From NCBI GenBank assembly GCA_036381435.1, contig DASVCW010000041.1, positions 1 through 64,000 of the forward strand: DNA of 64,000 bases, in the 5' to 3' direction. This document shows positions 36,405 to 43,884 of this stretch, in pieces; within the stretch, counting starts at the first letter, position 1, and each line of letters begins with the position of its first letter. A program made the position numbers and the translations under genes. This DNA comes from Fodinibius sp036381435. GTDB taxonomy: Bacteria > Bacteroidota > Rhodothermia > Balneolales > Balneolaceae. The notes beneath the pieces are model-generated. The model searched no databases. It had not been told where the DNA came from and saw only the letters and a list, made by a program, of their open reading frames with translations.

Positions 36405-36956
36405 TTAAAATTTACTTTTTTTTCGATAACAGTCATTAAGCTTCTTAATAAGGCGATGCTTGCGCGTCCAGACGCTATTTATACTGATTCCAAATTTCTT
36501 TGCAACGTTTTCTGCATGGGCATTAGGGTAACAAAGCCAGTGCTGCATAAACAGCCGATACTTTTCTTCGAGTAGGTTCAGGCACGATTCAAGCAGTTTT
36601 TCCTGCTCTTCATCCAGCAAAAACTGCAGCTGGAGCGGATCTTGCCGTTGTTCATAACCAGAAGAGAGTTCTTCAAGATATTCTTCTTTATGCTTTCGGC
36701 GTAATTTTAAATAATTATTGCGTGCAATAGATAAGATGTAGGAAATTACACGGTCAGAATCTCTTAACTGGCCTTCTTTTAGGGCCTCCATCGAAATTAA
36801 CAAGGTATCATGAGCACAATCTTCCGCATCAGCCTTACTTGCATTCATATGAATACGCAGAAAGGCCATAAGCCGGGGGTAAAGGGCTTTTACGAGTTTA
36901 TTCACCCTGTCAGTATCATCGGTTTGCAGGGCTGAAGGTAAATCGGAGTATTCCAT
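36405..36956 (-). CDS. ECF-like RNA polymerase sigma factor
   Basis: 183 residues from ATG 36956 (a TTG at 36986 is possible but weaker). Region 2: ALYPRLMAFLRIHMNASKADAEDCAHDTLL; region 4: EEKYRLFMQHWLCYPNAHAENVAKKFGISINSVWTRKHRLIKKL, somewhat divergent from standard ECF factors. Its partner is the TPR membrane protein downstream. This type of sigma/TPR pair is often found near exported TPR-CHAT proteins in related bacteria (recollection, not tested); two such genes lie 3.6 kb away. Confidence 0.85.
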   Translation of the reverse strand: MEYSDLPSALQTDDTDRVNKLVKALYPRLMAFLRIHMNASKADAEDCAHDTLLISMEALKEGQLRDSDRVISYILSIARNNYLKLRRKHKEEYLEELSSGYEQRQDPLQLQFLLDEEQEKLLESCLNLLEEKYRLFMQHWLCYPNAHAENVAKKFGISINSVWTRKHRLIKKLNDCYRKKSKF

Positions 36957-37117
36957 ATTAGTTAAATGCCTGTAAGATGATGCCAAAAACGTACCAAAAG
37001 TAAAATAATAATAAACAACAGTATTAAAATTTAAAACTTTGATACTAAATAAGGGAAATAGTACTTTTTAAGCAAAATCAAAACCCACATCTGCGGCTAA
37101 AGGCTTTAGAAGGCAAT

Positions 37118-37870
37118 ATGTATCGAGTTCAACTGAAAAATTTTGAAGGCCCCCTGGACCTGCTGCTCTTTTTCATCAAAAGGGATGAGCTCGATATCTA
37201 TGATATCCCTATCTCGTATATCACCAAGCAGTTTCTGGAATATATTTCGCTGATGGAAGAACTGGATCTTGACGTAGCCAGCGAATTTATTTTAATGGCC
37301 AGTATGCTGATGTCTATTAAAGCAAAAATGATGCTGCCGCAGGAGACTTCGGATGACGAACTCGATGAGCATGACCCGCGCTATGAACTAGTGCAGCGCC
37401 TGCTGGAGTACAAACGCTACAAAGAAATGGCCGAAAAAATGGAACCGCTCGAAGAAGAGGCCCAAAAAAGTCATTATCGCGGCTACCATAAGGCGGACGA
37501 AGTTGAAAAACAATCCGACCAAGTATCGGGTGAAGCCCTTCACGATGTTACGATGTTTGATTTGATGACAGCCTTTAAAAAAGTGCTGATGGATGTGAAA
37601 AAGAAGGATACAATTCATCATGTGGAGGATGAGCAATATACCATTGAGGAACAGGAAGAGTACGTATTGAATTTCCTCCAAAAAAAGGGACGGACGTCAT
37701 TCCTTATTTTTTGCGAGCAGTTGAAAACACGCGCTAAAATTGTTGTCACTTTTTTGGCTATTTTAGAGATGTTGAAGGAACGCCAAATTAATTTATATGT
37801 CGAGAACGGAAGCCCCACAGAGTTTTATCTCGATTTAAAAGCTGTGGATGAAATTATTGGCGCATCATGA
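37118..37870 (+). CDS. scpA: Segregation and condensation protein A (ScpA)
   Basis: A 250-residue kleisin. The N-terminal signature FEGPLDLLLFFIKRDELDIYDIPISYITKQFLEYI binds the SMC neck; the C-terminal winged helix (about 180-245, GRTSFLIFCEQLKTRAKIVVTFLAILEMLKE) binds the SMC head. With SMC and ScpB it forms the condensin complex. A Shine-Dalgarno-like AGAAGG precedes ATG. No scpB gene is adjacent, unlike in many bacteria. It is divergent from the ECF sigma gene. Confidence 0.95.
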   Translation: MYRVQLKNFEGPLDLLLFFIKRDELDIYDIPISYITKQFLEYISLMEELDLDVASEFILMASMLMSIKAKMMLPQETSDDELDEHDPRYELVQRLLEYKRYKEMAEKMEPLEEEAQKSHYRGYHKADEVEKQSDQVSGEALHDVTMFDLMTAFKKVLMDVKKKDTIHHVEDEQYTIEEQEEYVLNFLQKKGRTSFLIFCEQLKTRAKIVVTFLAILEMLKERQINLYVENGSPTEFYLDLKAVDEIIGAS

Positions 37871-38183
37871 CGTTAAAAGTCCCCCTTGGCGAAGGGGGAT
37901 TGACAAGGATGAATATTAACTTAATCAGAAATTTTAGCTTGATAAAAGTTTTTGCTATTTGGACCCACCCTAAATCCCTCCCTATGCCGCAAAAACACGG
38001 CACAAGGAGGGACTTTTAACAAACGAAAAAGCAAAAATTGAGGAGCAAACAAAACTCCCCTCCTTGTCCCGATGGTTTCTATCGGGATAGGGAGGGGCCG
38101 GGGGTGGTCCGAGGGGAAAGCCTTTAATGCACTAAAAATCTCAAAAACCATTCATTAAACTTTCAGTCAAACCAACTAAATCA
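37871..38183. repeat. Repeat-rich gap after scpA
   Basis: Holds the CCCCCTT-GGCG-AAGGGGG palindrome (37880-37900), an inverted copy of the 1843-1912 repeat (GGACCCACCCTAAATCCCTC ... GGAGGGAC, 37960-38020), and CCCTCCTTGTCCCGATGG with ATCGGGATAGGGAGGGG (38057-38097). No gene is seen. The first palindrome could terminate scpA. Confidence 0.55.
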
Positions 38184-39890
38184 ATGATGAACTTAAAACT
38201 AAAATCACTGTTCGCTGTGCTGATTGCCGTAATGGTAAGCTGCACAGGAACCCAACAATCAACTCAAAAAGCTACACAACCCACCACTGATACTGAAGCA
38301 CTGCTTTCGTACCAGGATGAAATTACTGTAGATTACCTGAGAAAGCATTTATCTGTGATAGCCGCCGATTCTATGAAAGGCCGTGAAACGGGCAGCGAAG
38401 GCATAAAAATGGCGGCTGAATATCTCGCCAAACAGTATCGCAAAATGGGCTTAGAGCCGGTAGGAGATAACGACACCTATTTTCAGCACTATAAGCTGAA
38501 TGCCACGGTCACCGACAGCATTGTCTTTCAAACCTCTGCTATTGAAGGTGGAGAAAAGACACCCGTCAGCCGGTCGGTAGCATCTGAAAATTCAACCGCT
38601 AAGTTTATCCGCGCTTTTGGCGGCACCGACACCCTTCAGGCACCAATCGTTTTTGCGGGATTCGGAGTTAACGACCCTACTCACGATGTTGCCCATCTCG
38701 AAGGAGTTGATCTCTCAGGCAAATGGGTAATGGTTTTTCAAAAGATTCCTCACGTGGTAGATGGCGATACGCTCATCACCCCCTCTGTTGACGCCCGTGC
38801 CCGTATCAGCGCTATTTTCAGAAACGGCGCCGAAGGCATATTGCTGATTTCAGATATGAGCCAGGAAGAGTTCGAAAAGTCGGCCAAAGAAGCTGCGATG
38901 AGTTTTGGCGAATTAACCAATATGCGCCTCGCTTACCTTGATGACGGATCAGACTCGCGCGGATTCAGCAAAGGCTATAACCTGGTAAGTCCCGAAATGG
39001 CTGCTCAGTTACTGGGGCTTGGAGATGCTGCTGCCGTCGAATCATACCGGAAAGAACTGATACAAAATATTTCGGATTTTTCACCCAAAAGATTAGGCTA
39101 CACCCTCACCCAGATTCCCTACTCTACCGAGACCTCATTCGAAAGCAAAAATGTGCTGGCCTTTTTTGAGGGAGCAGACCCCATGCTTAAAGATGAAGTA
39201 ATCGTTCTGACTTCGCATTATGACCATGTGGGAATCAGCCGCCCCGACTCAACGGGCGATCGTATTTATAACGGCGCGGATGATGACGGAAGCGGAACAG
39301 TAGGGCTTTTAAGTGTGGCGCATGCTTTTTCGGAGGCTAAAGAAAACGGGGTGATGCCGAAACGAAGCATCCTGTTTCTGCATGTTTCGGGTGAAGAAAA
39401 AGGCCTTCTCGGTTCACGCTACTACTCAGATCACCCGGTATTCCCTATTGAGAAAACTATTGCGAATCTTAATACGGATATGATTGGGCGAATCGACAAA
39501 AAGCATGAAAAAATGGGGGTTGAGGATTATGTGTATATTATCGGGGGAGAAATTATCTCTTCAGAACTGGATAGTCTTTTGCAGGTGGCCAACGCCAAGA
39601 CGGGGCAGGTTAAGCTGAGCAAAAGGTATAACGATTTACAGGATCCTAACCAGTTTTACCGCCGCAGTGATCACTGGAATTTCGGGCGACTGGGTGTGCC
39701 GTTTATTTTTTTCTTTACTGGTGTTCACGAAGATTATCACCGTCCTTCGGATGAAGTACATAAAATCCGCTTTGATAAAATGGCAAAAATCATCCGTACT
39801 ATTTACGGGACAACGGTACTCGTAGCGAACACTGAAAATCCACCTACGGTTGATAATCAGGAGTTTATAGAAATTACTCAGGTTGATTAG
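38184..39890 (+). CDS. M28-family zinc aminopeptidase, lipoprotein
   Basis: A 568-residue lipoprotein (signal peptide FAVLIAVMVSC, acylated Cys about residue 20). A PA domain insert (LQAPIVFAGFGVNDP ... NGAEGILLISDM) precedes the M28 catalytic core. Zinc ligands are visible in order: His in TSHYDHVG, Asp in NGADDDGSGT, Glu pair in SGEEKGLLGS, Asp in NLNTDMIGR, His in HEDYHRPSD. It releases N-terminal residues from peptides, probably at the outer membrane or in the periplasm. A strong terminator lies 70 bp downstream. Confidence 0.93.
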   Translation: MMNLKLKSLFAVLIAVMVSCTGTQQSTQKATQPTTDTEALLSYQDEITVDYLRKHLSVIAADSMKGRETGSEGIKMAAEYLAKQYRKMGLEPVGDNDTYFQHYKLNATVTDSIVFQTSAIEGGEKTPVSRSVASENSTAKFIRAFGGTDTLQAPIVFAGFGVNDPTHDVAHLEGVDLSGKWVMVFQKIPHVVDGDTLITPSVDARARISAIFRNGAEGILLISDMSQEEFEKSAKEAAMSFGELTNMRLAYLDDGSDSRGFSKGYNLVSPEMAAQLLGLGDAAAVESYRKELIQNISDFSPKRLGYTLTQIPYSTETSFESKNVLAFFEGADPMLKDEVIVLTSHYDHVGISRPDSTGDRIYNGADDDGSGTVGLLSVAHAFSEAKENGVMPKRSILFLHVSGEEKGLLGSRYYSDHPVFPIEKTIANLNTDMIGRIDKKHEKMGVEDYVYIIGGEIISSELDSLLQVANAKTGQVKLSKRYNDLQDPNQFYRRSDHWNFGRLGVPFIFFFTGVHEDYHRPSDEVHKIRFDKMAKIIRTIYGTTVLVANTENPPTVDNQEFIEITQVD

Positions 39891-39960
39891 TTGTAGAGGG
39901 GTAAGGTATTAGAGGATAGGAAATATCTCTCGTACTTTAATTCTTTCAAAACTATTTCAC

Positions 39961-40011
39961 GAAGAAGCCCAAAGGTTCACAAAGTTCTTAGTGAATCTTT
40001 GGGCTTTCTTC
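39961..40011 (+). terminator. Probable terminator hairpin after the M28 gene
   Basis: Arms GAAGAAGCCCAAAGGTTCAC and GTGAATCTTTGGGCTTTCTTC pair almost fully (one mismatch and one bulge) around a 10-base loop. It is followed by a mixed T-rich stretch. No gene other than the M28 peptidase precedes it. Confidence 0.7.
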
Positions 40012-40137
40012 ATGGGCTTAAATGGAGCTACACTCCCGCCTTGATAGCAAAGAGATAGAATATAGGGGAGACGATTTTCTCCAGTGTGCCGAAGAAAATC
40101 TGAGGGGTGTTCAGAACGCTTTTAGTATTGCTACATT

Positions 40138-40172
40138 TGCCGGACAGGTTGTCCGGCACCCTTTTTTCCTTT
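40138..40172 (+). terminator. Terminator-like hairpin with T tract
   Basis: TGCCGGACA-GGT-TGTCCGGCA followed by CCCTTTTTTCC. The stem matches the REP-like hairpins of this genome, and CTAC lies just before it. The rest of the 687-bp gap to 40577 holds only repeats (40289-40319, 40411-40470, 40524-40546) and no supported gene. Confidence 0.5.
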
Positions 40173-40288
40173 TTGGCTATTTCAACCCGCCCTATAACAA
40201 TAATTGCCTTATAGTTATAATCAAAAGGACCTGTAACAGCAAATCCAATCGCTTCAAGGCCTGCTTTTTAATTTGCGCTGGCTACTTT

Positions 40289-40319
40289 GCCATCCCCCGA
40301 GCCCCCTTCAAAGGGGGAC
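40289..40319. repeat. Inverted half copy of two-hairpin composite repeat
   Basis: GCCATCCCCCGAGCCCCC followed by TTCAAAGGGGGAC; the reverse complement of the second half of the element at 40411-40470, so the two face each other across about 90 bp. Confidence 0.6.
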
Positions 40320-40410
40320 GCATATTGAATTATCTGCGATAATTCAGTTCTATTTTCCCCTTTAAAATGATCCATGATAAGAAAATTAATGAAGACTACA
40401 GCTACCAACT

Positions 40411-40470
40411 CCGCTGATGCCATCAGCGGGAGTTTAGTCCCCCTTCGAAGGGGGCGCAGGGGGATGGCAT
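40411..40470. repeat. Two-hairpin composite repeat, copy 2
   Basis: CCGCTGATG-CCA-TCAGCGG then CCCCCTTCGAAGGGGG (about 40439-40454) and GCAGGGGGATGGC. It matches 10141-10199 over its full length. Confidence 0.65.
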
Positions 40471-40523
40471 GCTCCAACCCTGAGCAAAGTTCATCTCCCC
40501 CAAGCTATCAGCGCTCTTATTAC

Positions 40524-40546
40524 GTCAGGCAAGATGCCCGACCTAC
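40524..40546. repeat. GTAG-footed REP-like hairpin (minus orientation)
   Basis: GTCAGGCA-AGA-TGCCCGAC followed by CTAC. Same form as 62950-62972 and the right ends of the 170-bp elements. Confidence 0.65.
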
Positions 40547-40577
40547 ACCCTCTATACCCCTTTACCCTTATACCTCC

Positions 40578-43496
40578 CTATCTACCAACAACAATAAACG
40601 GAGCCCAGTAAACCGGGTGATTATAGAGCGGGTGATTAATCATCTGCAGCTTCGCTTTTCTCATGGCTGTGGCTTTTTGTCCGAAGGGGATGGATTCATC
40701 CCATCCCACCCATCGCAGCAGGCTGTCCACCCAGTCTTCGTCGCCCGTATTTTTTAGAATAAAATCATAAAACTGATTCATCAGAAAAGCGGTGGAGCGG
40801 TCGTACACGTTCCAAAGACTGACTACCACCGTTGACGCGCCCGCGAAAAAGAAGGCGCGCTGCATTCCTAAAATTCCTTCACCGCTGACCACATCACCCA
40901 GCCCTGTATTGCAGGCGCTCAACACTACCATTTCAGTATTTAGGCGCAGACCAAAAATTTCAGAGCTTCGAAGCATGCCGTCTTCTGTTGAGGAGGCCGT
41001 CAGCTTCCCTTTTATGGAAAGAGCCAGACCGCTTCGCCAGGGACGTTCTTCATCAATCACCCCGTGAGTGGCGAAGTGGATGAATTGGTAATCATTCCGG
41101 TTAAGCAGCTTTTTGACCGTTCCCTCAGAAACTTCGCGGTTCGTTAAAACAGAAGGCCGCTTAAAATGGGAGGCAATCGAATCAACCTCGATAAGGGTGG
41201 ACGGCAGCGCCGCAAGTGAGCTTTTGCGGAAGGTACCCAATTCGTTTTGAGAAAATTGCGAGCCCGCTATGGCCAACAGTTTTTTGTCTTCAATTGAGGC
41301 ATATGAGTCTAAAAGCGTGAGGCTGGTCAGTGACGGTACGTACTTTATACTGTAGTTTTCAATTAGATAGTGGCCGCCCTGCATCAAGGCTTCGAACGGC
41401 AGATAGGACAGGGCGCCGTCCGGTACGATGATGAGATTACTGTACTTTTTGAGATCATCTTCAAACGGTTCTATCAACACATTATATAAATCCGATGATC
41501 TCCGCTGAAGTACGGTCTCCGAAGCGTGGGCTAAAACGGCACTCCGGAAAGCCGATACGCGGGCAGTTAATTCGGCCTCCAGACCTTGATCGTCCGACAT
41601 TGAAAACTGCTCAACCCGGACTTCATTTTGACTGATGAGAAACATAATTAACTGGTTATCGGTAACCGCATATTCGAGCAGGGCGGTACCTTCGCCGGCA
41701 AGGACGCGGGCTTCCCCAAGGCTCAAAGGTTCGGGTGATTTAAATCTCCTGAGTTCCGGGTATTCGGCATACAAACTGCTTTCATAGGCGGCGTAACTAA
41801 GCTCAGCCACGCGTATTTTTTGCTGAATGGAGGCGTGTTGTTCTGAATTTTCTGCCGCTTCCAGCTCCGAATAAAGGCGGTTTATGTGATGCCGCTTTTG
41901 ATTTCGTTCAATCCGTACTTCCTCGGGCAGGCGTTCCGCGATATCCTGAGCCGCCTTGGCCAGTTCATCGCTGAGGGAACGTGCCTTGGCCAGTTCAACC
42001 AATCGAAAAGCTTCGGCTTTATCCTGCCGATAATTGAGCACCCATGAAGCAAGCTGAATATAAAAATCGGCATGGCGGCTGAAATAGCCTGACTTCAATT
42101 CTGAAAGCGCACCCGCTTTGGTGCGGCTTTCTTCAATAATAGCCACCGCTTTTTGCCCGAAGGTTATTGCTTTATCAGAATTTAACCGGTGAAAGGCTTC
42201 CGCTATATTTTTGAGCGGGGTGATTTGCTCTGAATGACTCAAAAAGCGGCTGTAAACATAGGCTTTTTTATAATGAGCAAGCGATTGCTGAAAGTTTTCT
42301 TGTCGTTTTTCAATTTCACCCAGCCAGGTATAAACATCTGCTAAAATATCGTTGCTATTGGTAGAATCACCGATAGCCTTAAGCTCCCCGGCGTACTGTC
42401 GCGCCAGATAATAGTTGCCGGACTGAAGCTCCATGCGGATTAAATCTTGAAGAGATAAAGCAATGTCATAAGAGTTATTAATCCTTCTTTTCAGGGTGAG
42501 GGCTTTTTTATAAAGCTCACTCGCCTGTTCATATTTTTCCTGCTGCCATAAAACCATGGCTATATTTCTTGTAGTAATAGCAATGGAAGCAGGGCCACTT
42601 GTTTTTTTACCAATAACTAAACTTTGTTGATAATAATCCAGTGCCTTATCATACTGGCCCAAATTTTTATATAAAAGGCCAATATCATTTAAGGTTGAAG
42701 CTGTTGCTTGGGGCACCTCCGCCTCTCTTCGATACTCAAGACTTTTTTGAAGAGCTGTTAGTGATTGATTATAATTTCCAAGTTCAAATTGTACTCCTGC
42801 TATTAAATCATGAATACCTGCCAGCTGGTTTACATTCTCTAACTGACTCCGAATTATTAAGCTGCGTCTATAATAATCTAATGCTTTTCCATAAACAGAT
42901 AACTCTTTGTAAATATGGCCGATATTAGCTAATGTTCTAGCGAAACTGGTTAGACTGCCTAAGCCTTTGTAGTAAGGCAAAGACTTGCGATAATAGTCAA
43001 GAGATCCGGGATAATTACCTTTTTTAAAATAGACAACACCAATATTATTAAAGACTACAGCAATGAGCAGGCTGTCTCGGGATTCAAGAGCTAATGGGAG
43101 TGATTTTTGGTAGTAACTCAAGGCTTGATCTAATTTTCCAATCCGTCTTGAAGACCACCCCATGCTGTTTAAGATATCTCCACGATTATAGACATCATTA
43201 GCACGATGCTTTACTTCCAAAAGCATTTTATACAGCTCCATGGCTCGCCCATTGTTAGAACGATAAACCAGGGCACTAGCATATTCTTTCCCCGCTTTTA
43301 ACCAGCCTGTAGTATCCTGATGCTCTCGGTAAACGTTATAGGCTTCTCTATAGTAAAAGGCGGATTGACGCATTTTGCCCTGTTCATCATAAAAGCGTCC
43401 TTTTTTAAAAAGCGAATCGGCCAGTTGGAGGCTTTGCCCGGATAAAGAAAGCGGGAAAAGCCATGCAAGTAAAAATAAAAATCGTCGTTTATTCAT
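40578..43496 (-). CDS. Exported TPR-CHAT domain protein (putative cysteine peptidase)
   Basis: 972 residues. The signal peptide (FLFLLAWLFPLSLSG, about residues 5-21) indicates export. Residues about 25-450 are TPR repeats (e.g. NNIGVVYFKKGNYPGSLDYYRKSL-type units), then a helical connector. The C-terminal CHAT domain (about 640-972) keeps the caspase-like pair: His in HFATHGVIDEE (about 809) and Cys in VLSACNTGLGD (about 861), followed by GEGILGMQRAFFFAGA. CHAT enzymes are clan CD cysteine peptidases. A 40-codon peptide gene is transcribed divergently from its start, and a second CHAT gene lies beyond it. The substrate is unknown. Confidence 0.9.
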   Translation of the reverse strand: MNKRRFLFLLAWLFPLSLSGQSLQLADSLFKKGRFYDEQGKMRQSAFYYREAYNVYREHQDTTGWLKAGKEYASALVYRSNNGRAMELYKMLLEVKHRANDVYNRGDILNSMGWSSRRIGKLDQALSYYQKSLPLALESRDSLLIAVVFNNIGVVYFKKGNYPGSLDYYRKSLPYYKGLGSLTSFARTLANIGHIYKELSVYGKALDYYRRSLIIRSQLENVNQLAGIHDLIAGVQFELGNYNQSLTALQKSLEYRREAEVPQATASTLNDIGLLYKNLGQYDKALDYYQQSLVIGKKTSGPASIAITTRNIAMVLWQQEKYEQASELYKKALTLKRRINNSYDIALSLQDLIRMELQSGNYYLARQYAGELKAIGDSTNSNDILADVYTWLGEIEKRQENFQQSLAHYKKAYVYSRFLSHSEQITPLKNIAEAFHRLNSDKAITFGQKAVAIIEESRTKAGALSELKSGYFSRHADFYIQLASWVLNYRQDKAEAFRLVELAKARSLSDELAKAAQDIAERLPEEVRIERNQKRHHINRLYSELEAAENSEQHASIQQKIRVAELSYAAYESSLYAEYPELRRFKSPEPLSLGEARVLAGEGTALLEYAVTDNQLIMFLISQNEVRVEQFSMSDDQGLEAELTARVSAFRSAVLAHASETVLQRRSSDLYNVLIEPFEDDLKKYSNLIIVPDGALSYLPFEALMQGGHYLIENYSIKYVPSLTSLTLLDSYASIEDKKLLAIAGSQFSQNELGTFRKSSLAALPSTLIEVDSIASHFKRPSVLTNREVSEGTVKKLLNRNDYQFIHFATHGVIDEERPWRSGLALSIKGKLTASSTEDGMLRSSEIFGLRLNTEMVVLSACNTGLGDVVSGEGILGMQRAFFFAGASTVVVSLWNVYDRSTAFLMNQFYDFILKNTGDEDWVDSLLRWVGWDESIPFGQKATAMRKAKLQMINHPLYNHPVYWAPFIVVGR

Positions 43497-43657
43497 AAAT
43501 AGAAGTGATCATGTCCTTTAGCTGTACCCTTTTTTATAAGCACATATTTTTACTTTTAATAGACTGGATTTTATGTAATAAAATCTAAATATTACTTGTA
43601 GTACTTACACTTTAAGTACTTATCATAAATGTCAAACAAATAAATCCGGGAGATCAT
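43497..43657. promoter_or_regulatory. Divergent promoter region between CHAT gene and peptide gene
   Basis: An A/T-rich 161-bp region. The near-palindromic octamer AGTACTTA occurs twice in direct orientation, at 43600-43607 and 43615-43622 (15-bp period), a possible regulator site between the two divergent starts. The pattern is visible in the sequence; its function is inferred. Confidence 0.45.
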
Positions 43658-43780
43658 ATGTTTTTATTAGAGAAAAACCTGTTTTCATCATTAACTTTTT
43701 CGAAGCAACCCGATTCAGATGGTACTGGTGGTTCTTCTACAAGCGGGGATGATGACACCACCACAACCGACACTCCTTAA
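43658..43780 (+). CDS. 40-residue Gly/Ser/Thr/Asp-rich peptide between two CHAT genes
   Basis: ATG at 43658 has CCGGGAG 5 bases upstream. The frame reads a short hydrophobic lead (MFLLEKNLFSSLTFSKQ), then PDSDGTGGSSTSG and DDDTTTTDTP, and stops with TAA at 43778-43780. No Cys and no membrane helix are present. It is divergent from the CHAT gene at 40578-43496 and convergent with the CHAT gene at 43885-46974; the palindrome at 43848-43880 lies just after it. I recognise no family. It could be a substrate, activator or modified peptide of the CHAT peptidases; this is inference. Confidence 0.55.
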   Translation: MFLLEKNLFSSLTFSKQPDSDGTGGSSTSGDDDTTTTDTP

Positions 43781-43847
43781 TTCTTAACAAAGTACCCATA
43801 ACAAATCATGTGTAAAAGCATGTTTGTTATGGTAGATTTTCTTTCAA

Positions 43848-43880
43848 AGATGTAGGCCACTTTTAAAGTGGCCTACATCT
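43848..43880. terminator. REP-like perfect palindrome, possible bidirectional terminator
   Basis: AGATGTAGGCCACTT - TTA - AAGTGGCCTACATCT, 15-bp perfect arms, between the converging peptide gene and the second CHAT gene. It is the same sequence family as 24100-24130. There is no long T tract, so a role as terminator is only likely. Confidence 0.6.
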
Positions 43881-43884
43881 TTAA

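Noticed and set aside
40022..40342. 106-codon plus-strand frame in the gap before the first CHAT gene
   Set aside because: Runs through the terminator-like hairpin and the composite repeat; ends in repeat sequence and has no domain.
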